DNA of 64,000 nt from Psychromonas sp. SA13A (GTDB taxonomy: Bacteria; Pseudomonadota; Gammaproteobacteria; Enterobacterales; Psychromonadaceae): NCBI RefSeq assembly GCF_011378715.1, contig NZ_WTKU01000004.1:62001-126000 (forward strand), written 5' to 3'. Shown in pieces: positions 40,362-50,352 of this stretch. The position numbers and the translations under genes were made by a program. The notes below the pieces were generated by a model, which saw only the letters and a list, made by a program, of their open reading frames with translations, was not told where the DNA came from and did not search any database. How positions within the stretch are numbered: position 1 is the first letter of the stretch; each line of letters begins with the position of its first letter.

Positions 40362-40625
40362 TTATGCGTCGGCTTTGTCAATCGTCTCTTGGTCAAACAA
40401 TTGTCCCTTGAATAGGTTTTGTAATACATCTTTATTACTTGCAACATATAACCCTAACTCTTCCAGTTGCTGATCATCCAATGAAACTGGACTCTGGCTT
40501 AAGAACAATGCAATTTGATCAGCGCTATCGAGCATTTTATCGTATGCATCCGCTTCTTTCTTACTGGTAAAGGTCATTTTTTCAACACCTTTTCTTTCTA
40601 CTATGTATTTAATGATGACTGCCAC
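40362..40625 (-). CDS. yebG: DNA-damage-inducible protein YebG
   Basis: This 87-residue protein contains the near-invariant block KMTFTSKKEADAYDKMLDSA of the YebG family. In E. coli yebG is an SOS gene of unknown biochemical role. The start is a GTG with AGAGG upstream. A candidate LexA site lies 29 bp upstream (40654-40669). It is divergent from the letA-letB-rsmF group, as these genes are also near one another in E. coli. Confidence 0.92.
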   Translation of the reverse strand: MAVIIKYIVERKGVEKMTFTSKKEADAYDKMLDSADQIALFLSQSPVSLDDQQLEELGLYVASNKDVLQNLFKGQLFDQETIDKADA

Positions 40626-40653
40626 GGTGGCCTCTTTTAATAACTAATTAAAC

Positions 40654-40669
40654 ATGGTTTTATATACAG
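40654..40669 (-). promoter_or_regulatory. Candidate LexA (SOS) box upstream of yebG
   Basis: On the minus strand ctgtatataaaaccat matches CTG-N10-CAG except for the final base, with the left half-site TACTGTATATA perfect. The position, 29 bp before the start codon, is typical for LexA repression. Confidence 0.6.
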
Positions 40670-40756
40670 TAAAACTATTTGTAATAGAATGCAACTTTTG
40701 TCATCTTAAAATTAGTTTGCTATTCTCCGTGAATGTTAAATTATTGATAATAAACA

Positions 40757-41350
40757 ATGCAGACAATTATTTGCAGTCACTGTGACTTAGTATCACAAAA
40801 ACCAACTTTAGCCGCCGGCTATGTTGCAAAGTGCCCTCGCTGTGAGCGTATTCTTTACAAAAACAAAGCTGTCAATGCGAATAAGTTGTTTGCCTTATCA
40901 ATAACAGCGTTATTGATCTGTATTCCAGCCTTTTCATCCCCCCTAATATCTATTCATTTATTAGGTATTACGGAAGAAGCTAATCTATTACAGGGCGCAA
41001 TTATGATGATTGATATTGCCCCTATCGTCTCTTTTGTGGTGTTATTTTGTGCGGTGGTTGCACCAGTATTGTTAACTTTATGTATTACTTTTAGTAGCGG
41101 CTGCGTCGTATTCAACAAACGCCCTTCTTTATTAAATCCAGTACTTAAGTTAACAAGTATTCTATTCCATTGGTCAATGTTAGAGGTGTATCTAGTTAGC
41201 TTTATGGTCGCGGTATTTAAATTAATTAGTTATGCAGATGTCTATTTTAATAGTGGGCTGTATTTTTTTGTGGCGTTACTGATACTAAACATGTCTATGC
41301 TCTGTGAATACAGTAATACAAAATATTGGGAATATTTGCGTAATGAGTGA
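40757..41350 (+). CDS. letA: LetA/PqiA-type membrane protein, N-terminal half-protein
   Basis: This inner-membrane protein of 197 residues has an N-terminal zinc ribbon (Cys6/Cys9 and Cys26/Cys29) and about four membrane segments, one copy of the PqiA domain. E. coli LetA (YebS) has two such domains in one chain of about 430 residues. Here the second copy is the next gene, whose ATG overlaps this stop region by 8 bases. Together they would form one LetA equivalent, the membrane partner of the LetB lipid-transport tunnel encoded directly downstream. Confidence 0.87.
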   Translation: MQTIICSHCDLVSQKPTLAAGYVAKCPRCERILYKNKAVNANKLFALSITALLICIPAFSSPLISIHLLGITEEANLLQGAIMMIDIAPIVSFVVLFCAVVAPVLLTLCITFSSGCVVFNKRPSLLNPVLKLTSILFHWSMLEVYLVSFMVAVFKLISYADVYFNSGLYFFVALLILNMSMLCEYSNTKYWEYLRNE

Positions 41351-41975
41351 TCTACTAAAACCCGGCATCAGCGCTATGCAACAAGGTAGGCAGTTATGTA
41401 AGGTCTGCACCATGGACTCTTTAATTTCAGCTAACACAACGCATTGCCCTTATTGCGGTAGCCCAATCTCAGTGCGCATTAAGCATAGCCAACAAAAAAT
41501 GTGGGCTTTGTTGCTGACCGCGATAGTTTTTATTATTCCAGCCAACCTATACCCTATTACCTATTTACTAAAAAATAGTACACTTTATCCTGATACTATT
41601 TTTTCAGGTATAATCAGCTTATTTGATAGTGGTATGATAGGCATTGCCCTTATTGTTTTTATTGCCTCTATCCTAGTACCTATTTTAAAGATTGTTGCAC
41701 TTTCTTTCATTTCACTTGCGGTGCACTTTCAATGGCAGTTTCCCCCTAAAAAACAACTTTTTGCTTTCAAAATAGTCGACTGGATAGGACGTTGGTCAGT
41801 ATTGGACCTATTTGTTATCTCAATCATGGTAGCTGTTTTCGATAAAGGAAATTTTTTATCTGTTTACCCAGGTATCGCCGCTACTTCATTTACCGTTGTG
41901 GTTATCACCACTTTATTTGCTGCGCAGAGTTTTGATACTCGTTTAATATGGGATGCTAATACCAATGCAAAATAA
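41343..41975 (+). CDS. letA: LetA/PqiA-type membrane protein, C-terminal half-protein
   Basis: This is the second PqiA-domain gene, 210 residues from the ATG at 41343. It has its own zinc ribbon (Cys19/Cys22 and Cys35/Cys38) and four membrane segments, with GRWSVLDLFVISIMVAVFDK as a family landmark. The start lies within the end of the preceding gene, and an upstream ATG at 41304 would extend further into it without a ribosome binding site. The end overlaps the letB start by up to 23 bases, so all three genes are probably translated as a coupled unit. Confidence 0.88.
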   Translation: MSDLLKPGISAMQQGRQLCKVCTMDSLISANTTHCPYCGSPISVRIKHSQQKMWALLLTAIVFIIPANLYPITYLLKNSTLYPDTIFSGIISLFDSGMIGIALIVFIASILVPILKIVALSFISLAVHFQWQFPPKKQLFAFKIVDWIGRWSVLDLFVISIMVAVFDKGNFLSVYPGIAATSFTVVVITTLFAAQSFDTRLIWDANTNAK

Positions 41976-44655
41976 CCCCTCTGACCAAGCTATTATTGCT
42001 AAGTCACGCTCAATTTCCCCGATTTGGTTTTTGCCTTGTATTGCAGCCCTATTAGGCGTCTGGATTCTATTTCAAAATATTACCCATAAAAATGAACAAG
42101 TCACTATTCACTTTAAGCGTGCCGACAGTATTATCGTTGATAAAACGAAAGTACGATATAAAGGTGTCATTGTTGGAACAGTAAAGAAAGTAGAGCTTGA
42201 CGAAGTAGATGGCGTTAATGTTATTGCAGAAATAGAATCTCATGCGGTGTTTTTATTGAAAGAGAAAAGTCAATTTTGGTTAGTTTCACCAAAAGCTTCA
42301 TTAACTTCAATATCAGGTTTAGATACTTTATTTTCAGGTAGCTATATCAATTTATTGCCCGGTGAAGGTGAGCCAGAAAACGAATTTATTGCTACTGATG
42401 AACAACCTATTAGTATTCCTGATAATGCATTATTACTAACCCTTAAAAGTAAAAGTGCAGCATCAATCAATGTGGGTACACCGATTTTCTACAAGAAGAT
42501 ACAGGTTGGGGAAGTCGCCCGCGTTCGCATTGATAAGTCAGGACAATTTATCAATATTCAAATATTCATTGAAAGTAAATATAGCCACCTGGTCAAGCAG
42601 CAAAGTCGCTTCTGGAATATCAGTGGTTTAAATGCCAACCTGTCACGTGCAGGTATTGATTTTAAACTAGATAGTTTAACTGCACTTATTGCGGGAGGCA
42701 TTACTTTTAATAGCCCGGCTTCATCTTCGCCACCGAAAGCTGATAAGCAATATCAGTTATTTGATAATATTCACGACAGCGAACAAGGTTTGTCTATTTT
42801 ATTAAAATTAAAAGACACCCATAATTTACCAAACAGAGCTGGCATTTTATTTAAAGGGCATGGTATTGGCCGAATAGATAAGATTCGTTACGACAGCAAT
42901 AGTCAATTATTTTTAGCTGAAGCGACGATTAACCCTGCATTTGCCGAAATGATGACCGAAAACGCACAATTTTGGGTAGAAAAAACCGCCCTTTCATTTT
43001 CTAAAATAGAAAACCTAGGCAATGTTATTACCGGTGATTATATTAGCTTTACGCACAGTCAACAGTACCAACAAGAAACGCCACAATCGGAATTTTTATT
43101 AGCGCAACATAAAGATTCAAACAACGAGTTAACATCAGTCACACTGACCGCTGATAATGCTGATGGTTTGACTGAAGGAGCCCCCGTCACCTATAAAGGC
43201 CTAAAAATTGGCACAATAAGCACACTAAAATTGAGCAAAGACAGCCAACATATTAAGGTGTTACTCAATATAAAAAATAAATTTACTTATTTGATCAACC
43301 AACAAAGCAAATTTCACTTATCAAGTGGGCTAGATTTTAAAGCATCCTTAACTGGGCTTGAACTAAATAGTAAACCGATACAAAAGATTATCCAAGGAGG
43401 TATTACCTTATATAATAGCCAGCGAGTGCTAGAAAAGCAGGCCTCAGAGAAGCAAGTTTCAAAGAATAATAAATCATCCCCGTTTAATAAAACTTTTTAT
43501 TTATATTCATCTAAAGAGACAGCTAAGCTTGGTAAAAATGCATTTGCTTCGCCACTTAATGTCACATTATTAAGTAAAGAGTTGCCTTCTGTTAGTGTCG
43601 GTTCTCCGGTCTATTATCATAAATTACAAGTCGGTGAAGTAAGTGCCTTAGCACTGCATGATTCAAGCTTAATGCAAACTAGCCTTAAAATTAATCCTCA
43701 GTTCAAACATTTAATTTCAGATAGCACCGTATTTTGGAATATTAGTGGTATTAAGGTCGATGCGAGCCTGTCCGGTATCAATATCAATACAGACTCTTTG
43801 TTAGCTATAGCTGCAGGCGGTATAGCACTTGAGCTTTCTTCAAAAGCGATCGCTAATAAAGTGAGCACTGGCCAATATCGTTTATTTGATAGCTTCCAAC
43901 AAGCAACCAACCCTCCTAAACAATTAACGCTTACCTATGACGATGCCTTTGATCTAAAAGCGGGTAATAAAGTAAAACTTCAAGGTTTAGTGGTCGGTGA
44001 AGTCAATCAGCTTAAACTTAACAAGCACAATAAAGTCATTGTCACATTGGATATAGAGCCTCAATATTTTAATAAAATAGCTAAGCAAGGGAGTCGATTC
44101 TGGATTGTGCGCAGTAATATTTCATTATCTGGTACTAAAAACTTAGACACTCTAATCAGTGGTGTATTTATTAATGTATCACCTGGTAAAGGCAATTTAA
44201 TGGCAAGCTTTAAGGGCGAAACGAATGAACCCTTATTAGCGCAGCATCAAACCGGACTGCCAATCACTTTATTAGCGAATAATGCCGGTTCTACTGATAT
44301 TTCAAGTCCGGTTTATCATCGTCAAATACAAATTGGGGAAGTCATCGATAAACGTTTAAATAGCAACGCATCGGGTGTTGAAATCATTATTAACATATAT
44401 CCTCAATATGCCCATTTAATCCGTACTAATAGCGTATTTTGGCCGGCTTCTGGTTTCAACTTAGACATTGGTATTACAGGTGCAGCATTAAAATCAACAT
44501 CACTGTCTTCATTGCTTAAGGGTGGCATTAATATGAGCACACCAGATGACCAAAAATTACAACCAGCAAGCAATGCTTTCTCTAGTTTTAAACTGCAAAT
44601 AGAAATAGAGGATGAGTGGTTACAATGGAAAATGAAAATTCCCAACGGTAATTAA
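41953..44655 (+). CDS. letB: Lipid-transport MCE protein LetB (seven MCE domains)
   Basis: LetB forms a long periplasmic tube that carries lipids between the inner and outer membranes. The 900 residues have one N-terminal membrane segment (about 20-40, SPIWFLPCIAALLGVWI) and seven successive MCE domains, each recognisable by a strand pair such as VRYKGVIVGTV, IFYKKIQVGEV, VTYKGLKIGTI, VYYHKLQVGEV or VYHRQIQIGEV. Seven domains identify LetB (YebT) rather than the three-domain PqiB. The start may be the ATG at 41953 or that at 41965. rsmF follows, as in E. coli. Confidence 0.94.
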   Translation: MLIPMQNNPSDQAIIAKSRSISPIWFLPCIAALLGVWILFQNITHKNEQVTIHFKRADSIIVDKTKVRYKGVIVGTVKKVELDEVDGVNVIAEIESHAVFLLKEKSQFWLVSPKASLTSISGLDTLFSGSYINLLPGEGEPENEFIATDEQPISIPDNALLLTLKSKSAASINVGTPIFYKKIQVGEVARVRIDKSGQFINIQIFIESKYSHLVKQQSRFWNISGLNANLSRAGIDFKLDSLTALIAGGITFNSPASSSPPKADKQYQLFDNIHDSEQGLSILLKLKDTHNLPNRAGILFKGHGIGRIDKIRYDSNSQLFLAEATINPAFAEMMTENAQFWVEKTALSFSKIENLGNVITGDYISFTHSQQYQQETPQSEFLLAQHKDSNNELTSVTLTADNADGLTEGAPVTYKGLKIGTISTLKLSKDSQHIKVLLNIKNKFTYLINQQSKFHLSSGLDFKASLTGLELNSKPIQKIIQGGITLYNSQRVLEKQASEKQVSKNNKSSPFNKTFYLYSSKETAKLGKNAFASPLNVTLLSKELPSVSVGSPVYYHKLQVGEVSALALHDSSLMQTSLKINPQFKHLISDSTVFWNISGIKVDASLSGININTDSLLAIAAGGIALELSSKAIANKVSTGQYRLFDSFQQATNPPKQLTLTYDDAFDLKAGNKVKLQGLVVGEVNQLKLNKHNKVIVTLDIEPQYFNKIAKQGSRFWIVRSNISLSGTKNLDTLISGVFINVSPGKGNLMASFKGETNEPLLAQHQTGLPITLLANNAGSTDISSPVYHRQIQIGEVIDKRLNSNASGVEIIINIYPQYAHLIRTNSVFWPASGFNLDIGITGAALKSTSLSSLLKGGINMSTPDDQKLQPASNAFSSFKLQIEIEDEWLQWKMKIPNGN

Positions 44656-44876
44656 TTTAACTTTATGTTATCTTGCGCACATTTTTATAGCATTGTGCTT
44701 ACAGAAGCGATCAGTCTATCTGATGAAAAAGTTAAGGTATTCACTTGTCCAATAGATAGCTATTGGCATTGAGAGCAGTACAGGTATTAACTTTATTAGC
44801 CAATAAAAATGATCTTTAACCTAATGTTCGGTGACGTAAGTGAATTGATATTAATGGGCACTCTTTGAGGATTGAA

Positions 44877-46319
44877 ATGGATAGTAATACGTTTATACCA
44901 CAAGCATTTATCGACAAAATGAGCACCATTTTACCTTCTCATTTAAATGTTGAGGATTTAGTGTCCAGTTGCCGCCGCCCTTTACGACGAGCGATCCGCA
45001 TTAACACGATTAAGATTAGTGTTGATGATTTTTTGGTCATTGCTGAAAATAAAAATTGGCAATTAACACCTATCCCTTGGTGTAAAACTGGATTTTGGAT
45101 AGAACTTGATGAGCAACAATGCCCTTTAGGTAATAGTGCTGAGCATTTGGCAGGTCTATTCTATGTGCAAGAAGCAAGTTCAATGATGCCGGTGTCAGCA
45201 CTTACCCACCATTTTCAAGGTTCAGCACAATCTACTTTATTAGATGCAGCCGCCGCACCAGGATCCAAAACAACACAATTAGCAGCCTCAATGAACAATC
45301 AGGGCTTGATCATTGCTAATGAATACTCGTCAAGCAGGATCAAGATGTTGCACGCAAATATACAGCGTTGTGGTATTAAAAATGTTGCTTTGACACACTT
45401 TGATGCAAGCGTATTTGGACAATGGTTACCTAACACTTTTGACGCTATTTTATTAGATGCCCCTTGCTCCGGTGAAGGCACTGTACGAAAAGATAAACAA
45501 GCAATGAAAAACTGGAATCAAGGTGCGATTGAAAGCATTTCAGGGACCCAGAAAACACTCATTGAAAGTGCATTTCAGGCGCTTAAGCCCGGTGGAGTAA
45601 TGGTCTATTCAACCTGTACTTTAAGCCTAGAAGAAAACCAAGAGGTTTGTTTGTACCTGCAAGAAAGCTACCCTGAACAAGTTGAATTCTTATCATTAAT
45701 AGATTTATTTAAAGGTGCGGATAAAACAGTAACAGAGCAAGGTTTTTTACATATATGGCCGCAAGTTTATGATACAGAGGGTTTCTTTGTAGCAAGCATT
45801 AAAAAAACGGGTCATGTTGAATCACCTCAAGCGCATAAACGTTTAGGTAAGTTTCCTTTTCAGCCTGCAGCTGTAGTAACTAAAGAAAAATTGTTTAACT
45901 ATTTTCAGGAACAATTTGGTATCACTGAAATAGAAGGTGTTTTATACCAACGAGATGATGAATTTTGGTTATTTCCAGAAAACATAGTTCCTTTGATAAA
46001 TGAGTTACGTTTTTCTAGATTAGGAATAAAAATTGCCGAGCAATTTGGCAAGGGACGAAAATCAGGCTTCAAATGTACTCATGAATTCGCCTCCTGTTAT
46101 GGCCAACAAACAACGTCATCGGTTAGCCTCTTACCGCATCAAGCACGGGAATACTTTCAAGGTAGAGATATCCATGATATCGATACTAAAAATAGCAAAG
46201 GTGAAGTATTATTGAATTATCAAGGCTATATTATTGGCTTGGGTAAATCACTCGATAATCGCATTAAAAATAGTTTACCAAGAGATCTGATCATAGATAA
46301 AAATCTATTTGAAGAATAG
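44877..46319 (+). CDS. rsmF: 16S rRNA (cytosine-1407-C5)-methyltransferase RsmF
   Basis: RsmF methylates C1407 of 16S rRNA. The 480 residues equal the E. coli length. The SAM-binding LLDAAAAPGSKTTQLAA, the catalytic Cys247 in VYSTCTLS and the second conserved Cys197 in LLDAPCSGEGTVRKD are present, and a C-terminal PUA-like region follows. I start at the ATG at 44877 with GAGG six bases upstream. It lies downstream of letB with a 221-bp gap. Confidence 0.95.
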   Translation: MDSNTFIPQAFIDKMSTILPSHLNVEDLVSSCRRPLRRAIRINTIKISVDDFLVIAENKNWQLTPIPWCKTGFWIELDEQQCPLGNSAEHLAGLFYVQEASSMMPVSALTHHFQGSAQSTLLDAAAAPGSKTTQLAASMNNQGLIIANEYSSSRIKMLHANIQRCGIKNVALTHFDASVFGQWLPNTFDAILLDAPCSGEGTVRKDKQAMKNWNQGAIESISGTQKTLIESAFQALKPGGVMVYSTCTLSLEENQEVCLYLQESYPEQVEFLSLIDLFKGADKTVTEQGFLHIWPQVYDTEGFFVASIKKTGHVESPQAHKRLGKFPFQPAAVVTKEKLFNYFQEQFGITEIEGVLYQRDDEFWLFPENIVPLINELRFSRLGIKIAEQFGKGRKSGFKCTHEFASCYGQQTTSSVSLLPHQAREYFQGRDIHDIDTKNSKGEVLLNYQGYIIGLGKSLDNRIKNSLPRDLIIDKNLFEE

Positions 46320-46471
46320 CCCAAGCTAGGCGAGCAAAAGATTAGCTGGTTTTATAAGCCAGGTAATCTTTTACTGATAGCAGTGTTCGTATACAAAAAA
46401 CGCTAACTATTAACGGCAAGCAATAGCGGTAAGTACTAGCGATAACTAATAGTCGACAATCAGAGTGAAAT

Positions 46472-47875
46472 TTAATAGGCGTTTTTATTCACAAAACCTT
46501 TGAAAATCGTTATAAAAATAATTTTTATATCAAAGCTAATAGACCAAGTTCTAATATATTCTAAATCGAACTCAACGCGCTTTTCCATTTTATCTAATGT
46601 ATCCGTTTCACCACGCCATCCATTAATTTGCGCCCAACCCGTTATCCCCGGTTTGACGATATGACGTAACATATAAAAATCAACTAACTTTCTATATTCT
46701 TCATTATGAGCTACTGCATGCGGACGAGGTCCAACTAATGACATACTGCCGGATAGCACATTAATAAACTGTGGTAATTCATCCAGCGATGTTCTACGTA
46801 AAAAATGCCCTAACTTGGTGACACGAGGATCCCCTTTTACCGCTTGTTGCACAAAAGAACCGTTATCCATCGAGTTCATAGAACGAAACTTCCATACATT
46901 AATGGGGCGACCGTCTAAACCGTAACGCATTTGCTTGAAAAAAACCGGTCCTGGGGAATCTTTTTTGATAAGCAGCGCAATGATTAACATCGGTATCGCA
47001 ATCACAGATAAAATCAATGCTGCTCCGACCACATCTTCAATACGTTTAATTAAACTTGCAGGCCCTGTCATTGGTGACTCATAGACACTGATGGTTTGAA
47101 TCGAACCGACATTAGATAAGCGCGAATTAATTAAATTAAAAGTGAAAAAGTCAGGCACTAAAAATACATCAACAGTCGTATCACCTAATGACCGAAGCAA
47201 CTCCTCAATGCGTTTTTGAGCGGCCAGAGGCAGAGCAATATAAATCACATCAATCTCTCCGGCCTGCGCTGATGCTAATCCTTGGCTTATATTACCTAAT
47301 AAACAGTCATTGTGCTTGGTGGGAGAACGATGGTCGGCTCGGTCATCATAAAAACCCTGCAAAGTGAACCCTGTTTCAGGTTTATTAATTAGCTCATCAG
47401 CTAATAATTCCCCCGAAGATGTTAAACCAAAAATAGCGACTTTCTTAGTGTAAAAACCGGCTCGTCTTCGTTTGAATAAAAACACGTAAAAAAGAATTCG
47501 CCAACCCGCAAGAGCAAAACAGTTGATGATGATCCAAGTGGCAATAATAACTCGGGAGATATCCACACTGGTTTTACTAAAGAATAGAAAGATAACAACG
47601 CTAAAAATGCCTGCTACCCAGGATAAAAAAGTATAACTGGTGATACGAGAGAACTCCCCCACTCGCCAGCTACGATAGAGCATTTGGCTTTCAGCAGAAA
47701 ATGCAAAACCAAGTGAGGCGATTAAGCCAACCACCAAATAAGTATCTGTTAATTGTTCACCTTTAAAGTGAACAATTAAGAACAGGGTTAATTGGATAAT
47801 GACAAAATCAATGCAACGGTATAATGCTGAATAGGCGTGCGCACTATTATCTTTAACATTGTGTTGAACAGGCAT
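46472..47875 (-). CDS. Undecaprenyl-phosphate sugar phosphotransferase (WcaJ-type)
   Basis: This polyprenol-phosphate hexose-1-phosphate transferase starts assembly of a surface polysaccharide by loading the first sugar onto undecaprenyl phosphate. The 467 residues have four N-terminal membrane segments (to about 130), a Rossmann-like middle domain (KVAIFGLTSSGELLADEL), and the C-terminal catalytic domain with KRIEDVVGAALI, KFRSM, RRTSLDELPQFINVL and GPRP. It is closest in layout to the glucose/galactose-transferring WcaJ/WbaP group; the exact sugar cannot be read from sequence. It follows wecC on the same strand with a 97-bp gap. Confidence 0.9.
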   Translation of the reverse strand: MPVQHNVKDNSAHAYSALYRCIDFVIIQLTLFLIVHFKGEQLTDTYLVVGLIASLGFAFSAESQMLYRSWRVGEFSRITSYTFLSWVAGIFSVVIFLFFSKTSVDISRVIIATWIIINCFALAGWRILFYVFLFKRRRAGFYTKKVAIFGLTSSGELLADELINKPETGFTLQGFYDDRADHRSPTKHNDCLLGNISQGLASAQAGEIDVIYIALPLAAQKRIEELLRSLGDTTVDVFLVPDFFTFNLINSRLSNVGSIQTISVYESPMTGPASLIKRIEDVVGAALILSVIAIPMLIIALLIKKDSPGPVFFKQMRYGLDGRPINVWKFRSMNSMDNGSFVQQAVKGDPRVTKLGHFLRRTSLDELPQFINVLSGSMSLVGPRPHAVAHNEEYRKLVDFYMLRHIVKPGITGWAQINGWRGETDTLDKMEKRVEFDLEYIRTWSISFDIKIIFITIFKGFVNKNAY

Positions 47876-47972
47876 TTACTTCCCTTTAAAAAACATTTCT
47901 CGATAAGTTGAAACAATAAAAGTAGTTATATATAGGTATTATTTCAACTTACAAACCGTTTTAATGCACAAA

Positions 47973-49223
47973 TTAAATAATACCGCGTGTATCTATCACC
48001 ACTTTTGTTGCGAACTGAGTGCGATCTGTTGCTTTAAATTGTTTATGGTCCACTAAAACGACGACAACATTTGCTTTGTCTAAAGCATCGCTCAAGGAAG
48101 AAAGTGTCACACCAGATTCTGACAAAGAAGCTGGAAGTTGCTTGATATTAGGCTCAACAGCAATAATATCACCTAACCCTTTAGCAACGAGGTCCTTAAC
48201 AATTTCTAACGCAGGACTTTCTCGCAGGTCATCAATATCTGCTTTAAAAGCTAATCCTAAACAAGCAATAACAGGGCGTTTGAATTCATCTGCTGCTTTA
48301 CATATCTGATCCACAACATAATGTGGTTTAGCGTCATTAGTTAAACGTGCTTGCTTAATTATTTTTGCTTCTTCAGGGCAGCTATCAACAATAAACCAAG
48401 GATCGACAGCAATACAATGCCCACCAACACCCGGTCCAGGATTAAGAATATTCACTCGCGGGTGGCGGTTAGCTAGCTTCACCAGCTCCCATACATTGAT
48501 TTTTAACTTATCACAAATAACAGAAAGCTCATTAGCAAAGGCAATATTGACATCGCGGAATGAATTCTCAGTCAGTTTTGCCATTTCAGCTGTACGTGCA
48601 TTAGTAACGATGCATTCACCACGCACAAATGTTTCATACAATTGTGTCGCTAATTGGCTACATGCGTCAGACATTCCACCAATCACGCGGTCGTTTGAAA
48701 CAAGTTCAGTTAATACATGTCCAGGTAGAACACGTTCAGGGCAATGCGCGACTTTTATATCAGCTGCATCACCTTTATCTTGAGGGAAAGTTAAGTCAGG
48801 TCGAGCCAGCTTTAACCAACCCGCTAACTTTTCAGTGGTCCCAACAGGAGAAGTTGATTCTAAAATAACTAAATTACCCTTAGTGAGCACCGGAGCAATC
48901 ATATTTGCAGCGGCTTCAATATAAGATAAGTCAGGAGAGTGAGATGACGAAGCGTCTTCTTTGAAAGGGGTTGGCACAGCGACCATAAACACATCTGCAG
49001 GTTCAGCAGTTGTTGTTGCTCGAAGCTTGCCAGTGGTGACAACACTTCGAACGACTATGTCTAAATCAGGCTCTACGATATGTATTTGACCTGCATTAAT
49101 GGTATTAACCGCATCGGCATTAACATCAACGCCTATTACGTCAAAACCACGAGAGGCAATCACAGCAGCAGTAGGTAATCCAATATAACCTAGACCAATA
49201 ACAGATATAGTTTTAAATGGCAT
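47973..49223 (-). CDS. wecC: UDP-N-acetyl-D-mannosaminuronate dehydrogenase
   Basis: WecC oxidises UDP-ManNAc to UDP-ManNAcA with NAD. The 416 residues have the NAD-binding SVIGLGYIGLPTAAVIASRG, the catalytic cysteine in PGPGVGGHCIAVDPWF and the closing ADIDDLRESPALEIV. Its substrate is made by the product of wecB, 7 bp upstream. With the WcaJ-type transferase this indicates synthesis of a ManNAcA-containing polysaccharide. The rest of an enterobacterial-common-antigen set is absent here. Confidence 0.94.
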   Translation of the reverse strand: MPFKTISVIGLGYIGLPTAAVIASRGFDVIGVDVNADAVNTINAGQIHIVEPDLDIVVRSVVTTGKLRATTTAEPADVFMVAVPTPFKEDASSSHSPDLSYIEAAANMIAPVLTKGNLVILESTSPVGTTEKLAGWLKLARPDLTFPQDKGDAADIKVAHCPERVLPGHVLTELVSNDRVIGGMSDACSQLATQLYETFVRGECIVTNARTAEMAKLTENSFRDVNIAFANELSVICDKLKINVWELVKLANRHPRVNILNPGPGVGGHCIAVDPWFIVDSCPEEAKIIKQARLTNDAKPHYVVDQICKAADEFKRPVIACLGLAFKADIDDLRESPALEIVKDLVAKGLGDIIAVEPNIKQLPASLSESGVTLSSLSDALDKANVVVVLVDHKQFKATDRTQFATKVVIDTRGII

Positions 49224-49230
49224 ATTTTAT

Positions 49231-50352
49231 TTAATCCTTTAATAATTCTTTAACAATACGAGCACATGCAAAACCATCACCATAAGGGTTATGCGATTTA
49301 GCCATTGTTTGGTATTTTTCATTATCCGTTAATAACAAAATGGTTTCTGAAGTAATACGTTGAACGTCCGTGCCGACTAATTTTACCGTGCCAGCTTCAA
49401 TAGCTTCCGGTCTTTCGGTGGTATCTCGCATCACTAAAACCGGTTTGCCTAAAGACGGAGCTTCTTCCTGTACACCACCGGAATCGGTAATGATAAGGTA
49501 ACAGCGGTTCATAAGATAAACGAAAGGTAAATAATCTTGAGGTTCAATTAAAAATACATTATTTAATGTACTCAATAGACGATTAACCGGCTCTCTTACA
49601 TTAGGATTCATATGCATTGGGTAAACAATCTGCACATCGGGTTGTGCTTTCGCAATATTCGCTAGTGCTTCACAAATACGTTCAAATCCACCACCAAAAC
49701 TTTCTCGACGATGTCCCGTCACCAAGATCATTCTTTTATTACTATCCAAAAAGGGAAATTGCTCAGCCAAAGAAGTCTGTAAGCCAGTATCCGATTCTAA
49801 TTTTTGTTTAACCCATAACAAGGCATCAATAACAGTATTACCCGTCACAACAACATGTTCCTTGGGGACGTGTTCTCTAAGTAAGTTGGATTTTGATAAG
49901 TCGGTGGGGGCGAAATGATAGCGGGTTAACACTCCAGTCAATCTTCGATTTGCTTCTTCAGGCCAAGGAGAATATAAATCACCGGTACGTAACCCTGCTT
50001 CTACGTGACCAATATCAATTTGCTTATAAAAAGCAGCTAATGAGGCAGAGAAAGTGGTCGTTGTATCGCCATGAACAAGTACAACATCAGGTTTGAAGTC
50101 ATCCAGTACCTGCTTGAGACCATTCAATATATTTTCGGTTACATCGAATAAATCTTGCCCGGGCTTCATTATATTTAAATCATAATCGGGGCTAATGTTA
50201 AACAACTGCAAGACTTGGTCAAGCATTTCCCTATGCTGCGCGGTAACACAGACTTTACTATCAATTCCGGGCTGTGCCGCAAGCTCATGAACCAAAGGCG
50301 CCATTTTTATTGCTTCGGGGCGTGTACCGAAGACTGTTAACACTTTTTTCAT
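49231..50352 (-). CDS. wecB: UDP-N-acetylglucosamine 2-epimerase (non-hydrolysing)
   Basis: WecB interconverts UDP-GlcNAc and UDP-ManNAc. The 373 residues begin [20 protein letters not shown] and contain [37 protein letters not shown] and [20 protein letters not shown], all hallmark motifs. It is the first gene of a minus-strand group wecB-wecC-wcaJ-type, preceded by an unusually long non-coding region. Confidence 0.95.
   Translation of the reverse strand: MKKVLTVFGTRPEAIKMAPLVHELAAQPGIDSKVCVTAQHREMLDQVLQLFNISPDYDLNIMKPGQDLFDVTENILNGLKQVLDDFKPDVVLVHGDTTTTFSASLAAFYKQIDIGHVEAGLRTGDLYSPWPEEANRRLTGVLTRYHFAPTDLSKSNLLREHVPKEHVVVTGNTVIDALLWVKQKLESDTGLQTSLAEQFPFLDSNKRMILVTGHRRESFGGGFERICEALANIAKAQPDVQIVYPMHMNPNVREPVNRLLSTLNNVFLIEPQDYLPFVYLMNRCYLIITDSGGVQEEAPSLGKPVLVMRDTTERPEAIEAGTVKLVGTDVQRITSETILLLTDNEKYQTMAKSHNPYGDGFACARIVKELLKD

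Noticed and set aside
48019-48309. 96-codon open frame opposite wecC
   Set aside because: It lies entirely within wecC on the other strand and its composition (Ser/Leu-rich) is that of a shadow frame.
46472-50352. Complete enterobacterial common antigen or O-antigen locus
   Set aside because: Only wecB, wecC and an initiating transferase are present; no flippase, polymerase or other glycosyltransferases are nearby.
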